Shown here: in pieces, positions 54,340 to 62,243 of the stretch | How the letters are laid out: the number at the start of each line of letters is the position of its first letter | Numbering within the stretch: the first letter of the stretch is position 1 | Origin: Pseudomonadota bacterium | GTDB lineage: Bacteria; Pseudomonadota; Gammaproteobacteria; Steroidobacterales; Steroidobacteraceae | Direction of reading: 5' to 3' | Assembly: GCA_023428645.1 (NCBI GenBank) | Contig: JAEYXD010000010.1 | Span: 7,124 to 71,123 of the forward strand | Length of the DNA stretch: 64,000 nt | Program-made: the position numbers and the translations under genes | The notes under the pieces: generated by a model | The model's database searches: none | Told to the model about the DNA's origin: nothing | What the model saw: the letters and a program-made list of their open reading frames with translations, nothing else

Positions 54340-56781
54340 ATGTCGAGAAAAGTGTTGACGATCTCTCTTCTGAGTTTGCTGTCACCCGCAGCGCTGGCGG
54401 CCGAGCAGCAGACGACACAACAAGCCGCCACGTCGGGCGAGCCCTCGAACGCAACCGCCGAAGCAGGTGTCGCAGGCCAACCCGCGATCGGAACGCTCAG
54501 CGTCCAGGGCGCACTCGACAACGTCATCGTCACCGCAAGGCGGCGCGAGGAAAACCTGCAGCGGGTCCCCGCCGCCATCTCGGCCGTCGGTGGCGAGCTG
54601 CTCGACAGCTCGTACACCGTCAACACGCAATCGCTCAGCCAACTCGTGCCGGCGCTTTATTACAACTCCGCGAACCCGCGTAACACGGCCTACACGATCC
54701 GCGACCTGGGCTCGAACACGCTGTCGATCAGCGCAGCGAACGACGGCATCGAGCCCGGCGTCGGCTTCTATGTCGACCAGGTGTATCACGGTCGCCCGGC
54801 GACGGCGTCCTTCGACTTCACCGACATCGAGCGCGCCGAGGTGCTGCGCGGTCCGCAAGGCACGCTCTTCGGCAAGAACACGACGGCGGGTGCGATCCAT
54901 GTCATCAGCCGCCGCCCCACTTTCGCGCCCGAAGCGAGCACCGAGCTCTCTTACGGCGAGCACGATTTCTGGCAGGCGAAAGCCAGTGTTTCCGGCGCAC
55001 TGCTAAGTGATGTCGTTGCGGGCCGCCTCTCGGTTCAGCTCACGCAGCGCGATGGTTTGCTGCGGAACGTGCGGACCGGCAAGAAGCTGAACGAACTCGA
55101 CAACTACGCCTGGCGCGGCCAGTTGCTGTTCGTGCCCAGCGAGTATCTGCAAGTGCGCCTCATCGCGGACGTTTCCGATTTGGATTCGGCATGCTGCACG
55201 CAAGTGTTCCTGCGGGTGGGCGAAAGCCGCCGCAGCGCCGCTCGCCAGTTCCCCGCGTTGGCCGCGGGGCTCGGCTATGCGCCGCCCAGCACCGATGTCT
55301 ACGATCGACTCTCGGACATCGACACGGAGCTGCGCGTCGACACGCAAGACGGCGGCGTCTCTGCGATTGCCGATTGGAATGCCGGCCCGCTCACGCTCAC
55401 CTCCATCACCGCGTGGCGCTACTGGGATTGGGACGTTGCGAACGACCGCGACTACACGGGCATCCCGATTCAAATGGTTCAGCGCATTCCCTCGCGCCAG
55501 GATCAATACAGTCAAGAGCTGCGCGTCGCCTCGAATGGCGACACGCCGCTGCGCTACGTCGCCGGCCTCTATCATTTCTCACAGAAAATCACCGGGCGTC
55601 CGACGAGCATTTACGGACCGGAAGCCGCCTATTGGCTGCTCAGCCAGGCGAACTTCGCCGTGCCGATTCCGCGCGATCTGCTCGATGGCTACGGACAGCA
55701 AGGCGACTCGCGTTTCGAGATGAAGAGCTACGCGGTGTTCGGTGAAGTGAACTACGACGTGACGCGGCGACTGACCGCGACACTCGGACTGCGCTACACG
55801 TATGAGGACAAGGAAGGCACGTATGCGACGCGCGTGTTCGGCGGCGCCGACCTGACGGGACTCGCTCCCGCGGCCGCGGCTGAATTGAATCGCGCGAAGC
55901 TCTCGATCTTCCGCCCGCAGAGCTATGCGTCAGCGGACAGTGGCGACAGCGTATCCGGCCGAGCCAACCTGGCGTACACGGTGGCCGATGATCTGCTGGC
56001 CTACGCGAGCTTTGCATACGGGTACAAGTCCGGCGGCTTGAACATGTCGGGCCTGCCGCTCGATGCGCTGAACCAGCCCGCGCTCGCGACCGCGGTGATC
56101 GAAGACGAAACGAACCGCACGTACGAGCTCGGCCTGAAGTACACGATGCTCGATCACCGTGCCACGTTGAATGTCGCGGGCTATTGGACGGTCGTCGAGG
56201 ACTATCAGTCCAACGTCGTATCGAGTCTCGAAACCGCGGCGATCCGCTCGTATCCCTCGAACATTCCGGAGGTGCGCGTCCGCGGCGTCGAGGCGGACTT
56301 CGCGGCTTTGGTGTTCAGTGGCTTCACGCTGCGCGCCTCGGTGGCGTACGCCGACGGCGAGAACACGAACTACCCCCAAGGCCCCTGCCCTCTCGAGCTG
56401 CAGACAGCGGCCACGGTCGCTTGCGATCTCACGGGTGTGCGACTCGCAGGCCTGTCCAAATGGGTGGGCACAGTGGGTTTCGACTACGTGCTGCCGCTCG
56501 GTCCGGGCGCCCTTCTCGTTCACGTGGATTCGAGCGCACGCAGCGGCTACTTCAGCGACAGCTCCGCCTCACGCTACACGTGGATCGACGGTTACAACGT
56601 CACGCATGCGAGCGTGGGCTATCGCTTCGACGCCGGCTGGGAGATCACCGCCTTCGCACGCAATCTGTTCGATGAGGACTACATCACCGCGCTGACGCTG
56701 CAAACGGGCAACTCCGGCCTCGTGCTCGGGCAACCGAGCGACCCGCGCATCGCGGGCGTGACGTTGCGCGCGAGGTTCTGA
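54340..56781 (+). CDS. TonB-dependent receptor, divergent from the ModE-type regulator
   Basis: 813 aa. Signal peptide LTISLLSLLSPAALAAE, TonB-box-like DNVIVTARRREENLQ, plug with VLRGPQGTLFGKNTTAGAIH, and a barrel ending in IAGVTLRARF with terminal Phe. It belongs to the common FecA/FyuA-like receptors of Sphingomonadales and Nevskiales. Start ATG 54340 begins the signal peptide; a TTG at 54319 is in frame. Control by the ModE-type protein suggests molybdate, tungstate or a metal complex as cargo, by inference only. Confidence 0.9.
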   Translation: MSRKVLTISLLSLLSPAALAAEQQTTQQAATSGEPSNATAEAGVAGQPAIGTLSVQGALDNVIVTARRREENLQRVPAAISAVGGELLDSSYTVNTQSLSQLVPALYYNSANPRNTAYTIRDLGSNTLSISAANDGIEPGVGFYVDQVYHGRPATASFDFTDIERAEVLRGPQGTLFGKNTTAGAIHVISRRPTFAPEASTELSYGEHDFWQAKASVSGALLSDVVAGRLSVQLTQRDGLLRNVRTGKKLNELDNYAWRGQLLFVPSEYLQVRLIADVSDLDSACCTQVFLRVGESRRSAARQFPALAAGLGYAPPSTDVYDRLSDIDTELRVDTQDGGVSAIADWNAGPLTLTSITAWRYWDWDVANDRDYTGIPIQMVQRIPSRQDQYSQELRVASNGDTPLRYVAGLYHFSQKITGRPTSIYGPEAAYWLLSQANFAVPIPRDLLDGYGQQGDSRFEMKSYAVFGEVNYDVTRRLTATLGLRYTYEDKEGTYATRVFGGADLTGLAPAAAAELNRAKLSIFRPQSYASADSGDSVSGRANLAYTVADDLLAYASFAYGYKSGGLNMSGLPLDALNQPALATAVIEDETNRTYELGLKYTMLDHRATLNVAGYWTVVEDYQSNVVSSLETAAIRSYPSNIPEVRVRGVEADFAALVFSGFTLRASVAYADGENTNYPQGPCPLELQTAATVACDLTGVRLAGLSKWVGTVGFDYVLPLGPGALLVHVDSSARSGYFSDSSASRYTWIDGYNVTHASVGYRFDAGWEITAFARNLFDEDYITALTLQTGNSGLVLGQPSDPRIAGVTLRARF

Positions 56782-56807
56782 GGTCGGAGCTTCATGAAGT
56801 TGCAGCT

Positions 56808-58046
56808 TCAGCGCGCTTGCCGCGGCAGCGACCACAGAAAGTCCGTGCGCAGGCGGCCGGGCGCATACGCCGGGTCGTCGCTCAGATTCGGCGCTCCGCG
56901 CGTGACCGGCAGGAACGACACCGCCGGATAGCTGGCGCGGCCATGGCACGCTACGCAGTTGCTCACGACACCGCCGCCCGCGCCTGCATCCGGAAAGCGC
57001 GCTTCGAGCCAGGGATTGAAGGCAGCATGCGGCCCGCCGTCCGCGGCCCGCGGCAGCTCGGCGTCGAATGCGACGTCGAGTAAATAGTTGCGCCACGCGC
57101 CGGGCAGCGCCGCCGGCCGATCCTGCGCGAAGGCGCCGCGATCCGCCGCGTCATGCCACCAAAGCGTCGCCCACGCCCATTGCTCCGACACCTTGACCGC
57201 GACGTGAACGGCGACGAGCGCGAGAGCGTCCCCGGCGCGCAGCTCGCGCCCCAAGGCGATCACGGCCGCCTTGTGCGCGTGATCGTTCTGGCGATTGCGC
57301 GCAGCGATCTCATCGTCGACGACGATGGAGTGGAATGCGTCGAGGCTCACGCGTCGCGCAGTGGGAAAGTGGCGACCGGACGTTACGACCTCCTCGGTGC
57401 CGGCGGCCTTCGATCGGCTCACGGCGACGGCACGATGCCACGTCGCGTAATTGTTGCCGCCGCTGCGCGTGGGATTCAGTTCCGGGTCCCACACCGGCAT
57501 CGCCGTCGTGCCTTCGCTCGCGATCGGCCACCACGCGGTGAGCAGCACCGTCGTCTCCGCGGGAAATGGGGGAATCGTGCGGTTTTCTGGAATGCGCGGA
57601 TCGGCGAGTCCCGTCGCGAGCAAGTGCTCGAGCTGCGCACGCTCGTGCAGCTTGTGCGCGCGAATGTGACCAGCCGCCGCCGCGTCGTAGAGCGTGAAGA
57701 TGATGATCTGCGGCTCGCCCGATTGCGCCATCGTTCCGTGCGCTTCGGTCTTGCCGTTCGCCGCTCGCGCGAGGGCCGCGCTCGTGAACATGTCTTCCGC
57801 TCGCAGCCACTTGGCGGACAACGCCCGACGCGTGCCGTCGATCAGATCGAGTTTGGCAACGACATCCCACGCGTAGCGCCGCTGTGCCGGCAGATCCTCG
57901 CGACGCGGCAGGGGTTCGCCGCGCGCCGGGACCGGAGGATCGTCGGTGCGGCCGCTCGCCGCGATCGCAAGCACGCCACCGATCGCGAGCGCGATGCAGG
58001 CGACGCCAGCGGTTTGGGAAACCGTCAGCCTACGCCAGCGCGCCAC
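56808..58046 (-). CDS. Cytochrome c-domain exported protein of unknown substrate
   Basis: 412 aa. N-terminal membrane/signal segment (VACIALAIGGVLAIAASG). A long middle without recognised motifs includes the hydrophobic TTVLLTAWWPIASEG and the Trp-rich VSEQWAWATLWWHD. One haem c site CVACH lies in GGVVSNCVACHGRASYP near the C-terminus. It probably transfers electrons in the periplasm. Its place before a TonB receptor and two small membrane proteins on one strand suggests a shared role. It ends 27 bp from the convergent TonB receptor. Confidence 0.75.
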   Translation of the reverse strand: MARWRRLTVSQTAGVACIALAIGGVLAIAASGRTDDPPVPARGEPLPRREDLPAQRRYAWDVVAKLDLIDGTRRALSAKWLRAEDMFTSAALARAANGKTEAHGTMAQSGEPQIIIFTLYDAAAAGHIRAHKLHERAQLEHLLATGLADPRIPENRTIPPFPAETTVLLTAWWPIASEGTTAMPVWDPELNPTRSGGNNYATWHRAVAVSRSKAAGTEEVVTSGRHFPTARRVSLDAFHSIVVDDEIAARNRQNDHAHKAAVIALGRELRAGDALALVAVHVAVKVSEQWAWATLWWHDAADRGAFAQDRPAALPGAWRNYLLDVAFDAELPRAADGGPHAAFNPWLEARFPDAGAGGGVVSNCVACHGRASYPAVSFLPVTRGAPNLSDDPAYAPGRLRTDFLWSLPRQAR

Positions 58047-58135
58047 CGTGAATTCGTCTCATGTTCGTCATCACGTCGTCGGCTCACCGTTCCAGTTCTC
58101 GAGCATCGGCCTCGGCTGCACGAACTCGAGGCGGT

Positions 58136-58453
58136 TCAACGAAAGAAGAAGATCCTCATCAGATAGAGACAACCGAGCATCGCGCCGAACGGAAACAGCC
58201 ACAGCTTGTTGCGCATGATCGCCGCGAATTTTTCACCAGGCACGATGACCGCGAAGAGCGACGCCGCGATGCCGGCATTCGCCATCAAACCATACCAGGC
58301 CATCGACGGGCCGACACCCTCCAGGTGCTCCCAGCCCCAGCAGAATTGCTGAGTCTGTGGATAGTATTTGAAGAGTGCCGCATCCACGGAGAGCACCGCC
58401 ACGTAGGCGATGCAGTACACGACGCCGAAGACGACAGGAGAAAATCTCATCAT
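58136..58453 (-). CDS. Small membrane protein, three or four segments
   Basis: 105 aa with hydrophobic segments at ~6-25 (PVVFGVVYCIAYVAVLSVDA), ~50-70 (SMAWYGLMANAGIAASLFAV) and ~83-103 (LWLFPFGAMLGCLYLMRIFF). It is aromatic-rich with no His or Cys pattern that identifies haem or metal binding. The family is not recognised. It overlaps the next upstream gene by 4 bp (ATGA), so the two are probably partners in one membrane complex. Confidence 0.75.
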   Translation of the reverse strand: MMRFSPVVFGVVYCIAYVAVLSVDAALFKYYPQTQQFCWGWEHLEGVGPSMAWYGLMANAGIAASLFAVIVPGEKFAAIMRNKLWLFPFGAMLGCLYLMRIFFFR

Positions 58454-58929
58454 AGCCCCCGGATGTTATTGAGCACGTGGCCCGCGATGAAGTCGCTCCA
58501 CACGATCACGGCGAGCAGCACCGTGATGACGAGGCGGTCGCGCCCATGCGTGATCGTCTGCTGAGGGCGCCAGACGTATGCGTAGAGTGGCAGCAGCCCG
58601 AGCCCCACGCCGCCCCAATGCTCCTTGACTTCGAACAGGCCGACGGCCCAGATCAAACGCATTTCTTCGAACGGGATGCGCACGTCGAGGCGATAGGCCG
58701 GATAAATCACGGCGCCGAACACCAGACTCGCGACGTACGAGACGACGACCGCGATCGTGAACCCGCCCTGCCCGACCGCCACGTAGCGACCGAAGAACGA
58801 CGATTTGCTCGCGGGCGTCCCGGCGGCCACCGCGACGTTGCCGCGCAGGAGCGCTGCCAGCTGATGCGTGAGCGCACCCAGCAGGATCACCGCGGCCAGG
58901 CCGTGCAGAATCAATAGCGTGAGCGTCAT
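58450..58929 (-). CDS. Small membrane protein, four segments
   Basis: 159 aa. Membrane segments: ~2-24 (LTLLILHGLAAVILLGALTH), ~55-80 (FTIAVVVSYVASLVFGAVIY), ~100-122 and ~136-154 (LVITVLLAVIVWSDFIAGHV). His residues in the first, third and fourth segments (LHG, KEHWGG, AGHV) could ligate haem b, but this is a guess. Start ATG 58929 has GGGG 8 nt upstream; TTG 58935 is in frame. It is coupled to the 105-aa membrane protein. Confidence 0.75.
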   Translation of the reverse strand: MTLTLLILHGLAAVILLGALTHQLAALLRGNVAVAAGTPASKSSFFGRYVAVGQGGFTIAVVVSYVASLVFGAVIYPAYRLDVRIPFEEMRLIWAVGLFEVKEHWGGVGLGLLPLYAYVWRPQQTITHGRDRLVITVLLAVIVWSDFIAGHVLNNIRGL

Positions 58930-58993
58930 AGCCAAACCCCTAATGTTTTCTATGTGAGCTTTGCTCGATGCCCGCTGCCCGACGGCACCCTGG

Positions 58994-59013
58994 CCTCCGC
59001 CTGTCGGCGGAGG
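58994..59013. terminator. Hairpin after the TonB receptor gene
   Basis: CCTCCGCC (58994-59001) and GGCGGAGG (59006-59013) with a 4-nt loop lie 23 bp beyond the receptor stop on the minus strand. There is no T run; it may only reduce read-through to the membrane protein genes. Confidence 0.45.
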
Positions 59014-59036
59014 TCGGGCGCTGGCCGTCGTGATTC

Positions 59037-61490
59037 TTAGAACTCGTAGGTGAGCTTGAGGCCGTATACCGGCTTCTCAGGCAGTACCACGCTCAGCGAA
59101 CGTGCCGGGCCTTGCGGAAAGCCGGGAATCGGCGTGCCGCGATCGAGGTTGTTGATCGTGTCGACGATGCTCGAGTACGTCTTGTCGTGGAAGATGTTCG
59201 TAGCATAGAAGGCGATGTTCAGATTGTCGAAGTCCACGCCGACGCGCACGTTCACCTTCTGCGACGCGCCCGTTTCCGCGAGGTTCGCATCCGACGAGAA
59301 GATCGAGCCCTTGTACAAGTAGTCGAGGCGCGCGAAGAAATCGTATTTCGCGCCCAACGTCGTGTTGTAGTTGAGGCCGAGCGAGCCGGTCGTCTTCGGA
59401 TAGCGCGCCTTCATGTTGCCGGTGACGTCCGTCGTGCCGATGATCGGCAAGCAGGCGTTACAGATGTATTCCGGGCCGTATTCCGTATCCGTGTAGGCGC
59501 CCGTCAGATCGAGCGAGATCTCGTTCGTCAGCGCGAGCCACGCTTCCAGCTCTACACCCTGGATCTTCGACTTGCCGCTCGAGGTCGTCAGCTCGATGCT
59601 GCGCTGAGTACCGAGCGTAATGTCGCCGATCTGCACGTTGCGGAAGATCTGCATGTTCGACCAGTCGCCGTAGTAGATCGCCACCGTGCTGCGACCGCGA
59701 CCGTCCCAGAAGCGCCCCTTCCAGCCGATCTCGTAGGAGGTCAGCTTTTCCTCGTCGATGTTCGTGCCCGTGCCGCCTTCCCGCTCGACTTCGGCGAGCT
59801 CCTCCGGCGTCAGAAAGCCCAGATGCGTGTTGAAGTCGCCGGGGCGCGTGCCCTGCGCGATGCTCGCGTAGACGTTCGAGCCGCCGTCGAACGAATATTC
59901 GAGAATGCCGCGCGGCAGGAAGCTCTTGAAGTCGTGCTTGAACAACGGGCCCTTCGTGTAGCCAGGGCCGCCCGGGCCCTGCGTCACCTGAGACTTCACC
60001 GTATCGATCTGATAGCGCGCTTCGAGGTTGAGCGTGAGCGCATCCGTGAAGTCGAACGCCGTGCCCACAAAGAGACCGTTCGCGGTGCCTTCGCGCTTCG
60101 TCGTGAACGACGAATCCTGGAAGCCCGTGGCGCTCTCGCCGCGCGGACGACCTTCGGCCATCTGATAGAACGAGCTGACGCCGACGAGCCACCGGAAGCG
60201 AGCCGCGTCCGGGGAAGTGAGCCGCAGCTCGTAGCCGTAGCCTTCGTTGCCTTGATCGGTCAGCGACTGCAGATGCTCGAGATATTGGCGCACGCCCGGG
60301 ATGCGACCGTAGTTCGGATTCGGCGTGAGGCGATCCGGGTAGTACGGGGTGTTGCCCGTCATGCGCTGGAAGTTGTTGAGATTCCAGCCCGTGTTGAAGT
60401 CGAGCGAATAGCCCGAGTCGAACGCGTAGCTGGCGCCGAAAGTGACTTGTGCCGCTTCGCGCGCGAGGCCCGCCTTCTCGATGAAGTTCTCATCGAAGAT
60501 CTGCGCGAGGTTCGCTTCGTTCTTGATGATGTCGCGGTAGAACTGCTCGTCGATGAACATCGAGTTCGAGATCTGCTCGGGCGTCAGCCGGAACGGCACC
60601 TCCCCGCACGTATTCGTCAGCTGCCCTTGATTGAGGGGATCGCAATTGCGTTCCGCGGCGCCGGTCTTGACCGACGCGTCGGGACCGTCGTCGTCGGTCC
60701 ATGCCGCGAGGAACGTGCGCAACGTCAACTTCTCCGTCGGCTTCGCGATGAATGAGGCCGTCAGCGCATTCGTCTCGCGCGCGCCGAGCATCTCCGAGCG
60801 GTTCGCGTAATTGCGGTACTGGCCGCCGGTTTGATAATGCCGGCCGGTGATGCGACCTGCGAGCCAGTCGCCGACGAGCGGACCTTCGAAGCTGAGGCTC
60901 ACGTCCTGCGTGTCGTACGTCGCGACATCGAGCGCGAGCCTGCCGCGCCAGTCGAAGCTCGGGTCGCGCGTGATGAAGTTGACCGCGCCGGCGAAGGTCG
61001 AGCGGCCGAAATACGCGCTCTGCGGCCCCTTGATCACTTCGGTGCGCTCGACATCCAGCAGTCCGGGAAGGTTGCCGCCGACGACGGGTACGCCGTTGAT
61101 GAACACCTGCGCCGGTTGGCGAGTCACGAGAAACGTACCCGCATCCATGCCGCGGAAAGTGAGCGTGTTGTAGCCGCGGTCGGCACGGCCGAGATTCTCG
61201 AAGTTGAAATGGAAGCCGGGCGTGAAGTTCGACAGCTCTTCCATCTGATCGACGCCGCGCACCTGCAGGTCCTGCTGACCGAAGGCGGACACCGCGAGCG
61301 GAATCTCCATGATGCTTTCTTCGCGGCGGCGCGATGTCACGATGACTTCTTCGAGCCCGCGCGGCTGCTCGGCGTTCGTTGCCTGCGGTGCGGCAACCGT
61401 CGTCGTCGGTGCCAGCGCCGACGCCATCAAGGCCGCAGACGTACCGAACGCGGCGAAGACGCGCTTCGCCAACTCAAAATTGGTGCCCAT
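59037..61490 (-). CDS. TonB-dependent receptor with cytochrome/membrane-protein neighbours
   Basis: 817 aa. Signal peptide to ~33 (APTTTVAAPQ), TonB-box-like LEEVIVTSRRREESIMEIP, plug with VERTEVIKGPQSAYFGRSTF and a barrel ending in LKLTYEF. The type is common in sphingomonads and Steroidobacteraceae, where many copies take up diverse organic compounds. The downstream genes on the same strand are two membrane proteins and a cytochrome c protein, so the cargo may feed a periplasmic redox step. That link is inferred from order only. Confidence 0.9.
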   Translation of the reverse strand: MGTNFELAKRVFAAFGTSAALMASALAPTTTVAAPQATNAEQPRGLEEVIVTSRRREESIMEIPLAVSAFGQQDLQVRGVDQMEELSNFTPGFHFNFENLGRADRGYNTLTFRGMDAGTFLVTRQPAQVFINGVPVVGGNLPGLLDVERTEVIKGPQSAYFGRSTFAGAVNFITRDPSFDWRGRLALDVATYDTQDVSLSFEGPLVGDWLAGRITGRHYQTGGQYRNYANRSEMLGARETNALTASFIAKPTEKLTLRTFLAAWTDDDGPDASVKTGAAERNCDPLNQGQLTNTCGEVPFRLTPEQISNSMFIDEQFYRDIIKNEANLAQIFDENFIEKAGLAREAAQVTFGASYAFDSGYSLDFNTGWNLNNFQRMTGNTPYYPDRLTPNPNYGRIPGVRQYLEHLQSLTDQGNEGYGYELRLTSPDAARFRWLVGVSSFYQMAEGRPRGESATGFQDSSFTTKREGTANGLFVGTAFDFTDALTLNLEARYQIDTVKSQVTQGPGGPGYTKGPLFKHDFKSFLPRGILEYSFDGGSNVYASIAQGTRPGDFNTHLGFLTPEELAEVEREGGTGTNIDEEKLTSYEIGWKGRFWDGRGRSTVAIYYGDWSNMQIFRNVQIGDITLGTQRSIELTTSSGKSKIQGVELEAWLALTNEISLDLTGAYTDTEYGPEYICNACLPIIGTTDVTGNMKARYPKTTGSLGLNYNTTLGAKYDFFARLDYLYKGSIFSSDANLAETGASQKVNVRVGVDFDNLNIAFYATNIFHDKTYSSIVDTINNLDRGTPIPGFPQGPARSLSVVLPEKPVYGLKLTYEF

Positions 61491-61755
61491 TGCTCTCGAC
61501 TCCCCTGCCGCTGTTATTACCGGTTCTTGGTCCGTGAGCGTCCGCGCCGGGACGCGCGCTCGACGGCCTGCGTTGGGGCCGATTATATGTAGCTATGAAG
61601 CGCCCAAGTCAACTAAGTTATCGAAGTAAACGCGGTACGTTGACGTTTCATCTTCATTGCGCGCTCAACACGATTTCAGCAGGACCAGCAAAGGATCTGT
61701 CGGCGCGGCGGGCCGCAGGGCGAAGTCGCAGCGAATTGCGGATGGCGATCCAAAG

Positions 61756-61790
61756 AAAATGGCGGAGCCCTTGCGGACTCCGCCATTTCT
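61756..61790 (-). terminator. Rho-independent terminator of a short minus-strand unit
   Basis: AAATGGCGGAG (61757-61767) and CTCCGCCATTT (61778-61788) form a perfect 11-bp stem. On the minus strand it is followed by TTTTCTTT. No annotated long gene ends near it on that strand, so it marks the end of the short unit that begins below 62185. Confidence 0.7.
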
Positions 61791-61927
61791 TGCTCTAGCA
61801 GGATCCCTGCGGCACAAGGCCGCCGCACGGAACCGGCATTGGAGCGTCCGACCGTTGGGGACCTCGGTCGCGCGCGTGGCGAAAGCCTGCGCGCATGCTC
61901 TGAGGCCTGCCGGTCGGCGAGGCGTCC

Positions 61928-61993
61928 CTAGCGACCCGCCTCACCTACCAGCGCGCCCAGAGTTGCGACCGAACCAACGTTTGAATGAGCCAC
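61928..61993 (-). CDS. Putative 21-residue peptide with a full-length Shine-Dalgarno
   Basis: GTG start at 61993 then 20 codons to TAG; peptide start MAHSNVGSVATLG, end GALVGEAGR. The preceding TAAGGAGGTGATCCA is complementary to the entire 3' tail of 16S rRNA, far beyond a normal ribosome site, and ends 1 nt before the GTG. The peptide is small-residue-rich with no signal. The unit is bounded by terminators at 62185 and 61790. It could be a regulatory leader, a bioactive peptide or a chance ORF behind a ribosome-binding RNA. Confidence 0.4.
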   Translation of the reverse strand: MAHSNVGSVATLGALVGEAGR

Positions 61994-62008
61994 GTGGATC
62001 ACCTCCTT
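61994..62008 (-). promoter_or_regulatory. Exceptionally long ribosome binding site
   Basis: Fifteen contiguous bases match the complement of the 16S 3' end (plus strand TGGATCACCTCCTTA). It controls the 21-codon ORF at 61993, with a minimal spacer from the long complementarity. Confidence 0.6.
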
Positions 62009-62069
62009 AAGTTGCCGTGGGCTTGGGGCCGACGCGCACCGCCCACCGAAGCCGCGCGTCCGTCTCAAA

Positions 62070-62075
62070 ATTCTA
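62070..62075 (-). promoter_or_regulatory. Possible -10 element of the short unit
   Basis: TAGAAT on the minus strand lies 61 nt before the long ribosome site and after the 62185 terminator. No good -35 is seen 17 bp upstream, so this is a weak proposal. Confidence 0.25.
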
Positions 62076-62184
62076 TCGATGGAGAGGTGGCGATATCAGT
62101 GGAGTTTTCAAGCATGCAAGCCCGCGCCAGTCGCGGGGGCGAACCGGCACCCGCGTGAGCAGTGCCGAATGCTCGATCATGCGA

Positions 62185-62217
62185 TCAAAAGAAAAGCGGG
62201 GCCACACGGCCCCGCCA
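62185..62217 (-). terminator. Rho-independent terminator of the calcium-repeat protein gene
   Basis: GCGGGGCC/GGCCCCGC (62196-62203, 62208-62215) with a 4-nt loop is followed on the minus strand by TTTTCTTTT. It lies 29 bp after the stop at 62244. Confidence 0.9.
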
Positions 62218-62243
62218 TTCATTGCCCCATGATCGAGAGAGCC

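Noticed and set aside
61994..62008. 3' end of a 16S rRNA gene (TGGATCACCTCCTTA on the plus strand)
   Set aside because: Only the terminal 15 bases match; the conserved 16S sequence before it is absent. On the minus strand it is better read as an extended ribosome binding site.
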